Virus record (IMG/VR): IMGVR_UViG_3300047470_000373
Coordinates: 1 to 32,047 of that record
Length of the DNA stretch: 32,047 nt
Reading direction: 5' to 3' (one strand)
DNA from: a virus
The translations under genes were made by a program, and so were the position numbers. The notes beneath the pieces were generated by a model. The model was given only the letters and a program-made list of their open reading frames with translations, made no database searches and was not told the DNA's origin. Positions 20,975-28,589 of the stretch are shown here, in pieces (position 1 is the stretch's first letter; each line of letters begins with the position of its first letter).

Positions 20975-21346
20975 ATGACCGCCGCTCCCGAGCCCACCAT
21001 CCAACCCACCCGCTACGTCATCTCCTGCCTGCCCGAAGGCCACGACGAGCGGTTCACGTACACCGTGCAGGTCGAGTACCGGTGCGACGACCTGTGGGCC
21101 GTGCGCTGCCGCAGCCGATTCCTCGGCGCCGACGGCACCTGGTCGCACGGCTTCGCCTGGAGCGAGGGCCCCGACGAGCCCGCCACCGAGGCCGAGATGG
21201 ACAGCTTCGACACGGAGCAGGCCGTCTGGCTGGCCGCGCACCGCTTCGACCACGACACGGCACTACGGCTGGCCAGGGAGCAGGCGCCGCTGCTCGTGTA
21301 CTGCGGACGCACCGTTGCCGACGCCCTCGCCGCCACCCCCGTCTGA
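20975..21346 (+). CDS. Unknown protein (123 aa)
   Basis: The start at 20975 has a modest ribosome site (CGGACAA). Residues 12-60 look beta-rich (YVISCLPEGHDERFTYTVQV, LWAVRCRSRFLG) and the C-terminal half is helical and acidic. Its family is not recognised. It follows the paired palindromes, so it may be under separate control by a host or phage regulator. Confidence 0.62.
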   Translation: MTAAPEPTIQPTRYVISCLPEGHDERFTYTVQVEYRCDDLWAVRCRSRFLGADGTWSHGFAWSEGPDEPATEAEMDSFDTEQAVWLAAHRFDHDTALRLAREQAPLLVYCGRTVADALAATPV

Positions 21347-21400
21347 GCCTGTTCCCGTCGCACCCCAACCCGCCCAACCAGCCGGAAGGAACCACCCACC

Positions 21401-21751
21401 ATGACCAGCACGCCCGCTCCCGACACGTCGCTCGCCGCCACAGTCTCCGAAGGCCTCGCCCACGCCGCCCACCTCGTCGGCCGCTTCGGCTGGAACCCGC
21501 CCGGCCCGGACGACAGCCACCTCAACATCGGCACCACGCTGAACCTGGCCGCCTGCAAGACCGCCCCACTGCATGGCCAGCCGGTGCACGACGTGCAGGC
21601 GGTCATGGCCCACAGGCTCAGCCGCCATCTCGGCTGCGGCCTTGTCGAGTGGGAGGACAGCGACGGCCTGAACGTGGCCCGCGTGGTTGAGGTGCTCCGT
21701 GATGCTGCCGCGAGTGCCGGGCCGCCGCTTGTCGACGTTCTTGCCGCCTGA
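21401..21751 (+). CDS. DUF6197-like protein (copy 3)
   Basis: This 116-residue protein follows the same plan as the genes at 5780 and 6314: a first helix (SEGLAHAAHLVGRFGW), a central NIGTTLNLAAC segment where the family has its C-A-L-G-A core, a helix around AVMAHRLSRHLG, then EWEDSDGLN and a final RVVEVLRDAAA helix. GGAAGGA precedes the ATG. The function is unknown. Confidence 0.62.
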   Translation: MTSTPAPDTSLAATVSEGLAHAAHLVGRFGWNPPGPDDSHLNIGTTLNLAACKTAPLHGQPVHDVQAVMAHRLSRHLGCGLVEWEDSDGLNVARVVEVLRDAAASAGPPLVDVLAA

Positions 21752-21811
21752 CCCCCGCCCCCAGCCGTCGTCTTCCCGGCGGCGGCCGGCCCCACCCGAA
21801 GGAGCAGCACC

Positions 21812-23524
21812 ATGACCACCGACCCGCAGACCGCCCGCTTCCGCCACCGCACCACCGAAGTCGAAGCCGTCCAGTGGACCGGCAGCAACGCCGACCAGCT
21901 GCGGGCCTTCTGTGGCCGCGACTTCGACGGCATGGACCCGATGGAGCCCGGCGACTGGGTGGTGAAAGCCGACGAGGACTTCCTCGTGTTCAGCCCAGTC
22001 GACTTCGCCACGTACTACGAGCCCGCCCCCGCCGTGGCCGCACCCGCAGAGACCGCACTACGCGACCGGATCGCCGCCGCCGTCGACGAGGGCTTTCGCC
22101 TGGTCGCCGAACTTGAGGACGCCAACCTCGGTGACAGCATCACCAGTTCGGTCCTGGCCGTGCTGCCGGAGCGCTCTTCAGCTTCGCCTGAATCGGAGGT
22201 AGCGCATTCAGGTCAACCCGCCTCCGACCTGAATACCGCTCCCGTACCCGCCGACCGGCCCGCCGAGGAGGCTTACCGTCTCGCCGTCTCGGCTGCGCTC
22301 CGTCTCGGCACGGGGGCGACCTGGGAGGTGATCCGCGACCGGGCCGAAGATTTGGTGGCCGAGGTTGCGGAGCTGACCGAAGCCCGGCGCCGGGGCCTCG
22401 ATCGGCAACAGGCCATCGCCGCCACCAGCACCTGCACCTGCGGCCGGACACCGGACCCAGGCATCTGCCCCTTGGAGCACGACGGCTACAAGGCGGGCGG
22501 CCACTGCACCTGCGCCCATCCGCCCGTGGGCCGAGACGAGTCGCACCGACTGGCCGAGCGGCAGATCCGGGACGCTGCACGGGGCCTGTTCTTCGACGTG
22601 GGCGCCCGGGTGATTGCGGTGCTGGACGACGACGCGCGCCGTCTGGCCATCCGGGCGCGACAGTGCAGTTCAGGTTCGGTTGAACTTCCCGACCCGAAGT
22701 TCAAGGAAAACGCCGAAAGCTTGAATGGGGCCATCGAGACGCCCGTCTGCCCCGACCCGATCGAGTGCGGGCACGAAGCCGCACTCGGACAGGCCCGCGC
22801 CACCAACCGCCGTCTCAACCTGCGTGCCCAGGGCCTGGAGTCCGAACTCGCCGCCTACCGTCGCGCGGTCGGCCAGTGGGAGGTCAGCAAGCGCGGGACC
22901 TACGTGCCGCTGCGCACGATCGCCGCCATCGCGAAGGCGGCAGGCCGGGACATCGAGACCCCGCAGTGGCTGCTGCACTACCAGCGCGTCGAGCAGGCCG
23001 AAGCGGCAATCGAGCGAGTGCGTCGACTGCATGACTCACTGGAGCAGGAGACCGACCTGAGCGAGCCCGACGACCTGATCACCAAGGGGTCGGCCGCCCG
23101 CCGGATTGCGACCGCGCTCGACGGATGGAGCCCGGCGCTGCTCCCGTCCTGCGACGTCGAGTTCGTGGGCGGCGGCCACTGCGCGAAGCCTGCCGGGCAT
23201 CGGCCGCCGGGCAGCGACGACCCGCACGTGCCTGCCGTTGTCCCGGCCGGGGCTGGCGAGGAACCGGCAGACGAGACGGTCCACGGCTGCCCGCCGGACG
23301 GCTCCGGCCTCACCCCCTGCTGCGGACGCACACCGTTCGAGCTGCCGCGCACCGACCGGATGACTCGCGACGCGGCACTCGTCACCTGTGCCGGGCCCGC
23401 TGGTGGGGCGCAGCAGCCGAAGGAGGCCGAACCGTCCGCCGAGGAATGTCTCTGCGACCCGGACCGGTGCCACGCCTCCTGCCCGGCCTGCGCCGCCGTG
23501 TCCCAGCCCGGCAAGGAGCACTGA
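21812..23524 (+). CDS. Large modular protein with an N-terminal PGDYG-like domain (570 aa)
   Basis: Residues 10-70 resemble small PGDYG-type domains (VEAVQWTG, then MEPGDWVVKADEDFLVFSP and a terminal FATYYEP). Helical segments at 80-115 and 150-200 follow, then cysteine-rich parts: CTCG and CTCAHP (208-235) and CPDPIECGHE (313-322). Another helical stretch lies at 325-440, and the end has CPPDGSGLTPCCGRTPFELP (493-512) plus a CLCDPDRCHASCPAC cluster. The CCGRTPFELP module recurs, from memory, in many Streptomyces phage proteins. It looks assembled from reusable modules. No enzymatic motif is seen. Confidence 0.7.
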   Translation: MTTDPQTARFRHRTTEVEAVQWTGSNADQLRAFCGRDFDGMDPMEPGDWVVKADEDFLVFSPVDFATYYEPAPAVAAPAETALRDRIAAAVDEGFRLVAELEDANLGDSITSSVLAVLPERSSASPESEVAHSGQPASDLNTAPVPADRPAEEAYRLAVSAALRLGTGATWEVIRDRAEDLVAEVAELTEARRRGLDRQQAIAATSTCTCGRTPDPGICPLEHDGYKAGGHCTCAHPPVGRDESHRLAERQIRDAARGLFFDVGARVIAVLDDDARRLAIRARQCSSGSVELPDPKFKENAESLNGAIETPVCPDPIECGHEAALGQARATNRRLNLRAQGLESELAAYRRAVGQWEVSKRGTYVPLRTIAAIAKAAGRDIETPQWLLHYQRVEQAEAAIERVRRLHDSLEQETDLSEPDDLITKGSAARRIATALDGWSPALLPSCDVEFVGGGHCAKPAGHRPPGSDDPHVPAVVPAGAGEEPADETVHGCPPDGSGLTPCCGRTPFELPRTDRMTRDAALVTCAGPAGGAQQPKEAEPSAEECLCDPDRCHASCPACAAVSQPGKEH

Positions 23525-23525
23525 C

Positions 23526-23768
23526 ATGGCCGTCGAGATCCGCCACGACATCGTCTGGACCGTCGTCATCCGAATCGAACGCACCGGCAACTGGATCGAC
23601 TGGTCCACCGGCCACCGCACATACCCGGAAGCCATCGCCGACGCCGAAACGCTGGTGACCCACCCGGCGATCGCCGAGATTCGCTTCGACCGGACCACGA
23701 AAACCCGCGAGCGGTTCAGCCTCCACGACCTCGATGCGGATGAGCGACCGAAGGGGGCTGGGCTGTGA
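23526..23768 (+). CDS. Small hypothetical protein (80 aa)
   Basis: The ATG follows the previous stop by 1 bp. The fold appears to be strand-strand-helix-strand (IVWTVVIRIERTGNWIDWST, YPEAIADAETLVTHP, AEIRFDRTTK), a compact alpha/beta layout common among small actinophage proteins. ATGA-like coupling (GTGA) links it to the next gene. Function unknown. Confidence 0.62.
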   Translation: MAVEIRHDIVWTVVIRIERTGNWIDWSTGHRTYPEAIADAETLVTHPAIAEIRFDRTTKTRERFSLHDLDADERPKGAGL

Positions 23769-24109
23769 GCCGCCCCTGGAAGACGCCGTGCGCCAACCGC
23801 CGCTACACCGCCCACTTCGGAATCCTCGTCGACCCGTGGCTCCTCGACGAATGCGCCGAGTGCGAGTTCTGCGGCAGCTGCGCCACGCACATCTGCTACC
23901 GCGACGACGCGAGCGTTCTGCTGCACCTGGATCACTTCAAGGACTTCGCCAACCCCGGCGAGCCCGAGTGCGGATCGATCGGTGGACCGAAGCACCTGCC
24001 CGAGTACGAGCCCCGGCCCTGCAACCTCCCGGCCGGACACGGCGGAAAGAAGCACCGGGCGCGCATGGGCTGGTCGTGGCCGGTTGCCCGGCAGGGGGCG
24101 ACCCAGTGA
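23765..24109 (+). CDS. Cysteine- and histidine-rich protein (114 aa)
   Basis: CAECEFCGSC (about 30-39), ATHIC, LHLDHF and a late PCNLPAGHGGKKH segment supply many possible zinc ligands. The GTG start at 23765 overlaps the previous stop and the gene ends in a GTGA overlap. The PCNLPAGHGG-type tail is one I have seen in other Streptomyces proteins, but no function is established. Confidence 0.62.
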   Translation: MSRPWKTPCANRRYTAHFGILVDPWLLDECAECEFCGSCATHICYRDDASVLLHLDHFKDFANPGEPECGSIGGPKHLPEYEPRPCNLPAGHGGKKHRARMGWSWPVARQGATQ

Positions 24110-24420
24110 CCACCGCGCAGCTCGTCGCCGAGGCGCTCGCCACGATCCCCGCCCTCCTCCGTGCGGGTGCGATCTGGCTGCTCCTGCTGTGCGGGGTGGC
24201 GGGGCTGGCCGTGTACGCGGCGGGTGTCGTGGCGTGGCGCGCCTGCCGGCGGGTGTGGCAGGCCGTTCGCGGTACCTGTGTGCCCGCTGGGGGACCCGAG
24301 GGGGGTTCAGGGCTCCCGGGCGACCTCCGGGCGGCTCCTGAGCCCGCAGAGACGCCCATAGGGCGTCCAGGGCCGAGCTGGGGGCGCGGCGACACCGACG
24401 ACCTTGACGAGGCGGCATGA
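24106..24420 (+). CDS. Single-pass membrane protein (104 aa)
   Basis: Residues 21-44 (GAIWLLLLCGVAGLAVYAAG and four more) form a hydrophobic helix followed by a basic stretch (WRACRRVWQAVRG). The C-terminal half is glycine- and proline-rich and probably disordered in the cytoplasm. Coupled by GTGA and ATGA. No family recognised. Confidence 0.6.
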   Translation: MTTAQLVAEALATIPALLRAGAIWLLLLCGVAGLAVYAAGVVAWRACRRVWQAVRGTCVPAGGPEGGSGLPGDLRAAPEPAETPIGRPGPSWGRGDTDDLDEAA

Positions 24421-24650
24421 GCATCTACCGACTGGACGTCCCCGAGCTTCGTCGCCGCCTCGACCACCGACGCCAGCAGCAAGGCCTGACATGGCGGCAA
24501 CTCGCCGACCAGGTCGACGTATCCCCGTCCACGTTCTCTCGCCTCGCCGACGACAAACGACCTGATGCTGACGCGCTGGTGACACTCCTCGTCTGGCTCG
24601 ACCTCGACGACGGACTCAACTACGTGATCAAACCCAAGGACGCGACATGA
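24417..24650 (+). CDS. XRE-family HTH regulator (77 aa)
   Basis: The protein is a single lambda-repressor-like HTH: LRRRLDHRRQQQGLTWRQLA (11-30), DVSPSTFSRLADDKRPDADA (34-53) and a LVTLLVWLDLD helix. Small HTH proteins with the TFSRLADDKRPDADAL pattern are common in actinobacteria. Buried in the accessory operon, it may regulate local genes or the late switch. Its own target is unknown. Confidence 0.8.
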   Translation: MSIYRLDVPELRRRLDHRRQQQGLTWRQLADQVDVSPSTFSRLADDKRPDADALVTLLVWLDLDDGLNYVIKPKDAT

Positions 24651-24997
24651 CCTTCGTCTGCCCCGAGTGCACCGAGACCTACCAACCCCACTGGCGCGAC
24701 CCCAGCGGCACCAACCTGAGCCGTGGCTGCGCCGAACGACAAGCGGGCCACTGCAAGTTCGACGACCACCCGCAACACCTCGACCAGCACCCATGCAGCA
24801 CCAGCAGCGAAGAACCCGGCAGCCCCTGCCGCTACTGCGCCGCACCCGTACCGCTGAACGGCGACCCGTGCCCGAACTGCTGGCAGACCTTCGACGGCAT
24901 GAGCATCGCCGACGTGAAAGCCGTGTTCGCCGCCGACGCTGAAGCCGCACCGGACGGGGAGCCCGTGTTCGACATCAAGCCGCAGATCAAACCGTGA
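24647..24997 (+). CDS. Double zinc-ribbon-like protein (116 aa)
   Basis: CPEC (about 5-8) and a CAERQAGHC group (about 28-36) form one candidate site; CRYC (about 61-64) and CPNC (about 75-78) form a second, typical rubredoxin-like knuckle pair. The C-terminus is acidic. Coupled by ATGA to the HTH gene, so it may be a partner of that regulator. Confidence 0.64.
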   Translation: MTFVCPECTETYQPHWRDPSGTNLSRGCAERQAGHCKFDDHPQHLDQHPCSTSSEEPGSPCRYCAAPVPLNGDPCPNCWQTFDGMSIADVKAVFAADAEAAPDGEPVFDIKPQIKP

Positions 24998-25046
24998 CCG
25001 CCGTCCTCCCGCCCGCCTGCACGACCACACACCACCGGAGACGCAC

Positions 25047-25403
25047 ATGACCGACCGACTGCCCCTCCACGAACTCACCCAACAGCACCTCGACGAGCTG
25101 TACTTCGACATCGACAACCTGCACGCCGCCCAAGAATCCGCCTGCGGGACCGTCGCCAAAATGCACGAAGCCGCCGTCGGCGAAGTCACCGGACCGATCC
25201 GAGGCGTCGTCGAAGACGTGGCCGACATCCGGGCGCGGGCGCTCCGAGCCGAAGCAGCCGTCGCGGCAGTCGCCGTCAAGGCCACCGAGTGGACAAAGCT
25301 CGGACCCGCCGCCGAGTTCAGTGCTACCGCGCAAGACGCCGTCATGGCCGACGTCGGGCGCTACCTGCTGGAACTCATGGCCAACCCCGAGCAGCAGCCG
25401 TGA
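25047..25403 (+). CDS. Helical hypothetical protein (118 aa)
   Basis: CCGGAGA lies upstream of the ATG. The protein is almost entirely helical with coiled-coil character (ELTQQHLDELYFDIDNLHAA, VVEDVADIRARALRAEAAVA). A GTGA overlap joins it to the next gene. No family recognised. Confidence 0.62.
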   Translation: MTDRLPLHELTQQHLDELYFDIDNLHAAQESACGTVAKMHEAAVGEVTGPIRGVVEDVADIRARALRAEAAVAAVAVKATEWTKLGPAAEFSATAQDAVMADVGRYLLELMANPEQQP

Positions 25404-25552
25404 CCGCGCCCCCGGACTGCGAGCCCCTCTGGCACGACAACCCAGACCAGTTGAACCAGCTCTGCGAACAAGGCGCCCGGCAACTCCATGGCCACACAGC
25501 CATCCGCAACCGCGACACCACCACCGTGCCCCTGAAAGGCGACTACCTGTGA
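25400..25552 (+). CDS. Small hypothetical protein (50 aa)
   Basis: The GTG start at 25400 overlaps the preceding stop, and the stop overlaps the next GTG. The short sequence (for example DNPDQLNQLCEQGARQLHG) shows no motif. Coupling on both sides is the main support for translation. Confidence 0.5.
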   Translation: MTAPPDCEPLWHDNPDQLNQLCEQGARQLHGHTAIRNRDTTTVPLKGDYL

Positions 25553-25800
25553 CCAGCCCCAGCGACGAACTCAAGGCAGCAGTCGCCCGACTCCGCACCG
25601 CCCGCTTCACCGGGGCCGTCACCATGACGCCCACCGTCGCCGGGCTCATCCGCGCCCGCGAACCCATCGCCAAATGGCTCGACGACGCCCGCACCGACGC
25701 CGAACACCTCAGCCGAGCCACAGGCAGCAGCCCAGACCAGTGCCTCAACCCACACGCCCTCGCCGTCGCCCGCGCCATCAACACCGGAGGCCAGCCGTGA
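25549..25800 (+). CDS. Small helical hypothetical protein (83 aa)
   Basis: Coupled by GTGA overlaps. The sequence has helices (SDELKAAVARLRTARFTG, REPIAKWLDDARTDAEHLSR) and a CLNPHALAVARAI ending. From memory, short proteins with a DxLRxAxxxLR start and a PHxLAVARAI end are frequent in Streptomyces phages; the role is unknown. Confidence 0.6.
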   Translation: MTSPSDELKAAVARLRTARFTGAVTMTPTVAGLIRAREPIAKWLDDARTDAEHLSRATGSSPDQCLNPHALAVARAINTGGQP

Positions 25801-25967
25801 CCGGGCCATCCAACCCCCGCCGTGAACACGCCGGCGTCCGAGGCCGCCACTGGGAGACCGTCATCGTCCGCCCCGCCGAGACCGTGGTCGAAGACGATGA
25901 CGAGGAACTCGCCCCACCACCGCCCGCCAACCGGGAGACACGACGCGCAGCACGGAGGAACCGATGA
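25797..25967 (+). CDS. Small disordered acidic-basic protein (56 aa)
   Basis: The GTG at 25797 overlaps the prior stop. The product has an acidic run (VVEDDDEELAPPPP) and an arginine-rich end (ETRRAARRNR) and is probably unstructured. Overlaps on both sides support its reading. No function can be given. Confidence 0.52.
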   Translation: MTGPSNPRREHAGVRGRHWETVIVRPAETVVEDDDEELAPPPPANRETRRAARRNR

Positions 25968-26449
25968 CCGACCAGCCCGCATCCACATCACCGCTCGCCG
26001 CAGGTCTGCCCCTCGTCCAAGGCCGCTGCCCAGCCTGCGGCACGAAGGGCCTGTTCCTCGGCGATGGCGGCTACATCACCTGCTCGCTCGTCGACTGTCC
26101 GCAGCCCGACGCTGCGACCGAGGTGATCGCCGACTTCTGGGACGCCCGCCAGCACGGCACGTTCACCTTCTGCTCCCAGCTCGTCGGGCACGTCACGATG
26201 ACCGCGTTCGCCAACAAGATCACCGAGAAGGTGACGGCCGTCGGACAGCGTGCCGAGGCCGTCGCCTACGCCAACGAACAGAAGCAGCGCGCCGAACGCG
26301 CCGAGGCCACCGTCACCCGCGTCTCCGCAGAGTGCGACCGCATCGAAGCCGCAGTCCACGCCAACCCGCAGGACCCCGACTTCGACGGCGCCTACCTTGC
26401 CGCCATCAAACACATCCGTACCGCCCTCGACGAACCCAAGGAGGACTGA
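25964..26449 (+). CDS. DUF6085-like protein with zinc-binding head and coiled coil (161 aa)
   Basis: Residues 20-55 (RCPACGTKGLFLGDGGYITC and a following CPQPDAA) match a pattern I associate with actinophage DUF6085 proteins, an apparent four-cysteine zinc site. A short alpha/beta part follows (FTFCSQLVGHVTMTAF), then a coiled coil (NEQKQRAERAEATVTRVSAE) and a final helix. The zinc head may bind nucleic acid or a protein partner. The family name is from memory and its function is unknown. Confidence 0.68.
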   Translation: MTDQPASTSPLAAGLPLVQGRCPACGTKGLFLGDGGYITCSLVDCPQPDAATEVIADFWDARQHGTFTFCSQLVGHVTMTAFANKITEKVTAVGQRAEAVAYANEQKQRAERAEATVTRVSAECDRIEAAVHANPQDPDFDGAYLAAIKHIRTALDEPKED

Positions 26450-26451
26450 CG

Positions 26452-26856
26452 ATGCCCACACCCGACGATCAGCCTGTCGTCGCCCTCTACGAACGGTGGG
26501 TGAAAGCCGGGCCACCGCCGCTCGGCGTCAGCCTCGCCCGCTGGTGGGATCGCCGCCTCGTCGAGCTGCGCGACGCGATCATCCAACGCAACGACGCGAA
26601 CAACGCCGAAGAATCCGCGCGAACAACCCCGGACAACTCGCCGACCAGCAGCGATGCGCCGGACAACCTCCGCCGTCTCCGCGCCTGGCTGGCCGCCGAA
26701 CGCGCCAAGGCCCGCCGCGCCGGCCAGCATCCGCGCCCCGACCTCGACGACCTGCGCATCACCGCGCACGACGGGATCGCCGCCGGGCTGGAGATCGCAC
26801 TGCACGCCGTCGACTGCATGCTCGGCGGACACGACGAACCCCAGGACCAGACGTGA
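26452..26856 (+). CDS. Hypothetical protein (134 aa)
   Basis: A full AAGGAGG ribosome site precedes the ATG. The N-terminal 45 residues include WVKAGPPPLGVSLARWWDRR; a disordered linker follows; the C-terminal half is helical (NLRRLRAWLAAERAKARRAG, AAGLEIALHAVDCML). It overlaps the PadR-like gene by GTGA. No recognised family. Confidence 0.6.
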   Translation: MPTPDDQPVVALYERWVKAGPPPLGVSLARWWDRRLVELRDAIIQRNDANNAEESARTTPDNSPTSSDAPDNLRRLRAWLAAERAKARRAGQHPRPDLDDLRITAHDGIAAGLEIALHAVDCMLGGHDEPQDQT

Positions 26857-27104
26857 AGATCCGCCTCACCCGGCGCCGCCTCGCCGTCCTCGCCGCCATC
26901 CACGAGCAAGGCGAGACGGCGCCCTCCGGAATCTGCCACGCCACCGGCTACGGGCCCGGCACGGTCTACCCGGCCCTCGACATCTTCGAGCAGGTCGGAT
27001 GGATCGGCCACAAGCCGCACCCGACACGACCCGGGGCCCGCCTCTACCACCTCACCCTCCGCGGCCAGATCGGCGCCGGACTGGACCGACAGGAGGAGCA
27101 GTGA
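26853..27104 (+). CDS. PadR-like winged-helix regulator (83 aa)
   Basis: The protein is one winged helix. LTRRRLAVLAAIHEQGETAP is the first helix pair, ICHATGYGPGTVYPALDIFE the recognition part, and GWIGHKPH followed by ARLYHLTLRG the wing and last strand. This is the PadR-type layout, lacking the usual C-terminal dimerisation helix. It may repress nearby genes in response to a ligand, but no effector is suggested by the sequence. Confidence 0.75.
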   Translation: MKIRLTRRRLAVLAAIHEQGETAPSGICHATGYGPGTVYPALDIFEQVGWIGHKPHPTRPGARLYHLTLRGQIGAGLDRQEEQ

Positions 27105-27400
27105 CCGCCAACCCGGACCGTAAGCCCCTACGTGCCCGCCTCGCCGCTGCCGTCGCCTACCCGCTCACCCGGTACGCGCACCACCTCGGAGTACACGCCT
27201 ATCTGAGCACTGGCTGCCTTCACGGCGACCACGGCTACTGCCAGGGCATGACCGGGCTGGCCGGGAAGAAACGGCCCGGGGAGTGCAAGCACTGCGGGGC
27301 GAAATGCGTCTGCGAGTGCCACGCGCCGCCGGAGCGCAGGTTCAGCGACGGGGTACGGCAGCTCGGGGAACAACTCGACCGGCAGAAGGAGCAGCAGTGA
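27101..27400 (+). CDS. Cysteine-rich zinc protein upstream of Thg1 (99 aa)
   Basis: GCLHGDHGYCQ (about 38-48) and CKHCGAKCVCECH (about 62-74) give five cysteine and three histidine candidates for one or two zinc sites. This CxxCxxxCxCxCH cluster is, from memory, common in small Streptomyces phage proteins. It is coupled by GTGA on both sides and immediately precedes the tRNA guanylyltransferase, so a partnership in RNA binding is possible but unproven. Confidence 0.64.
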   Translation: MTANPDRKPLRARLAAAVAYPLTRYAHHLGVHAYLSTGCLHGDHGYCQGMTGLAGKKRPGECKHCGAKCVCECHAPPERRFSDGVRQLGEQLDRQKEQQ

Positions 27401-28221
27401 CCGACAAGACCGCGCTCGGCGACCGCATGAAACGCTACGAGGCCGCATACCGATCCACCCTGCCGCGCCGCACGTACACACTGCTCCGCGTCGACGGCCG
27501 CTCCTTCCACAGCTACCTGCGCGGCGCGGTCAAGCCGTTCGACGAGGCGTTCATGGCCGACATGGACGCGGTTGCCGAAGCCCTCTGCGCCGAGATCACT
27601 GGCAGTGTGTTCGCCTACACCCAGTCCGACGAGATCAGCCTGCTCGTCACCGACTTCGCGTCTGAGCAGACCGAGCCCTGGTTCGGCGGGGTCGTCGCCA
27701 AGCAGGTCAGCATCTCCGCCGCGCTCGCGACCGCCGTCCTCAACGAGCGGCGGCCCGACGGCCGTGCCCTCTTCGACTCCCGCGTGTTCACCCTCTCCGA
27801 CCCGGTAGAGGTGGCGAACTACTTCCTGTGGCGGCAGAGGGACGCCGTCCGCAACTCGATCGCGATGGCGGCCCAAGCCCGGTTCTCTCACCGCGAGTTG
27901 CACGGCGTGTCCACGGGTGGCATGCAGGAACTCCTATGGTCCGAGCACGGCATCAACTGGAACGACTACCCCGACGGCTGCAAACGCGGCCGGATCGCCG
28001 TCCGGCACGTTGGGGAGCGGGCCGTCGAGTACGTCGACAAGCGCAGCAACGAGACGGTGAACACCATCGCGGTCCGGTCGTGGTGGGAAACCAGCCCGGC
28101 CCCGCACTTCACCACCGAGCCGGGCTCATGGCTGGCCCGCACAATCCCATCCCTGCCGACCCTTCAGGCCGCGCCCGCGGTCACCTGGACCTACACCAGC
28201 GACCCGCAGCCCGCGCGATGA
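27397..28221 (+). CDS. thg1: tRNA-His guanylyltransferase (Thg1-like 3'-5' polymerase)
   Basis: The 274-residue protein has the Thg1 core: LLRVDGRSFHSYL (29-41) with metal ligand D33, YTQSDEISLL (74-83) with D78 and E79, the NYFLWRQRDAVRNS motif (141-154) and HGINWNDYPDGCKRG (184-198). Thg1 adds G-1 to the 5' end of tRNA-His; bacterial and viral Thg1-like proteins also repair 5'-truncated tRNAs by templated 3'-to-5' addition. All metal-binding residues are present, so the enzyme should be active. It is the last gene of the rightward run, directly before the terminator. No tRNA gene is visible in the window. Confidence 0.92.
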   Translation: MTDKTALGDRMKRYEAAYRSTLPRRTYTLLRVDGRSFHSYLRGAVKPFDEAFMADMDAVAEALCAEITGSVFAYTQSDEISLLVTDFASEQTEPWFGGVVAKQVSISAALATAVLNERRPDGRALFDSRVFTLSDPVEVANYFLWRQRDAVRNSIAMAAQARFSHRELHGVSTGGMQELLWSEHGINWNDYPDGCKRGRIAVRHVGERAVEYVDKRSNETVNTIAVRSWWETSPAPHFTTEPGSWLARTIPSLPTLQAAPAVTWTYTSDPQPAR

Positions 28222-28229
28222 CGGTCAGA

Positions 28230-28260
28230 AGCCCCGCACCTGATGGTGCGGGGCTCTTTT
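28230..28260 (+). terminator. Intrinsic terminator of the rightward operon
   Basis: AGCCCCGCACC (28230-28240) pairs perfectly with GGTGCGGGGCT (28245-28255) over a TGAT loop, followed by CTTTT. It starts 8 bp after the Thg1 stop and is the only hairpin here with a T-run. It also lies just beyond the stop of the convergent leftward gene. Confidence 0.88.
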
Positions 28261-28268
28261 GCGTGCGT

Positions 28269-28589
28269 CTACGGCACGAACAGGTGGTACCCGGCCTTGC
28301 AGATCAGCGAGGTGTTGTAGGTCCCCAACGCCACCTGGTACCGCTGCACCTGCGCCGCCATCCACAGGCCCCACAGCAGGCCCGCCAGCGCGATCAGCAG
28401 GCCGTAGCCGAGGCTGGCCGTGACCGCCACATAGATCCCGAAGAAGATGGCCAGCACGCCCAGCCACTGCCGGACGTCCACCTCATCCGGCGGCGCGTAC
28501 TTGCCCTTGTTCGGCGACTCCGCCGGAAGGTCCTGCCAGTAACCGCGCAGTTGCTGCACGTGCGTCGATTTACAGATCGGGCACTGCAT
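28269..28589 (-). CDS. Zinc-ribbon membrane protein (106 aa)
   Basis: The leftward gene starts at the ATG at 28589, with GGGGG upstream. The N-terminal CPICKSTHVQQL (3-14) is half of a zinc ribbon, and a cysteine near the C-terminus (CKAGYHLF) may complete it. Two hydrophobic helices lie at about 46-60 (LGVLAIFFGIYVAVT) and 65-80 (GYGLLIALAGLLWGLW), with a tight turn, so both termini should be cytoplasmic. Small zinc-ribbon membrane proteins of this kind are common in actinobacteria and their phages; function unknown. Confidence 0.72.
   Translation of the reverse strand: MQCPICKSTHVQQLRGYWQDLPAESPNKGKYAPPDEVDVRQWLGVLAIFFGIYVAVTASLGYGLLIALAGLLWGLWMAAQVQRYQVALGTYNTSLICKAGYHLFVP

Noticed and set aside
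23036-24424. A 462-codon leftward open frame
   Set aside because: It runs across four rightward genes that are coupled to each other and have better codon usage; its composition is arginine-rich noise.
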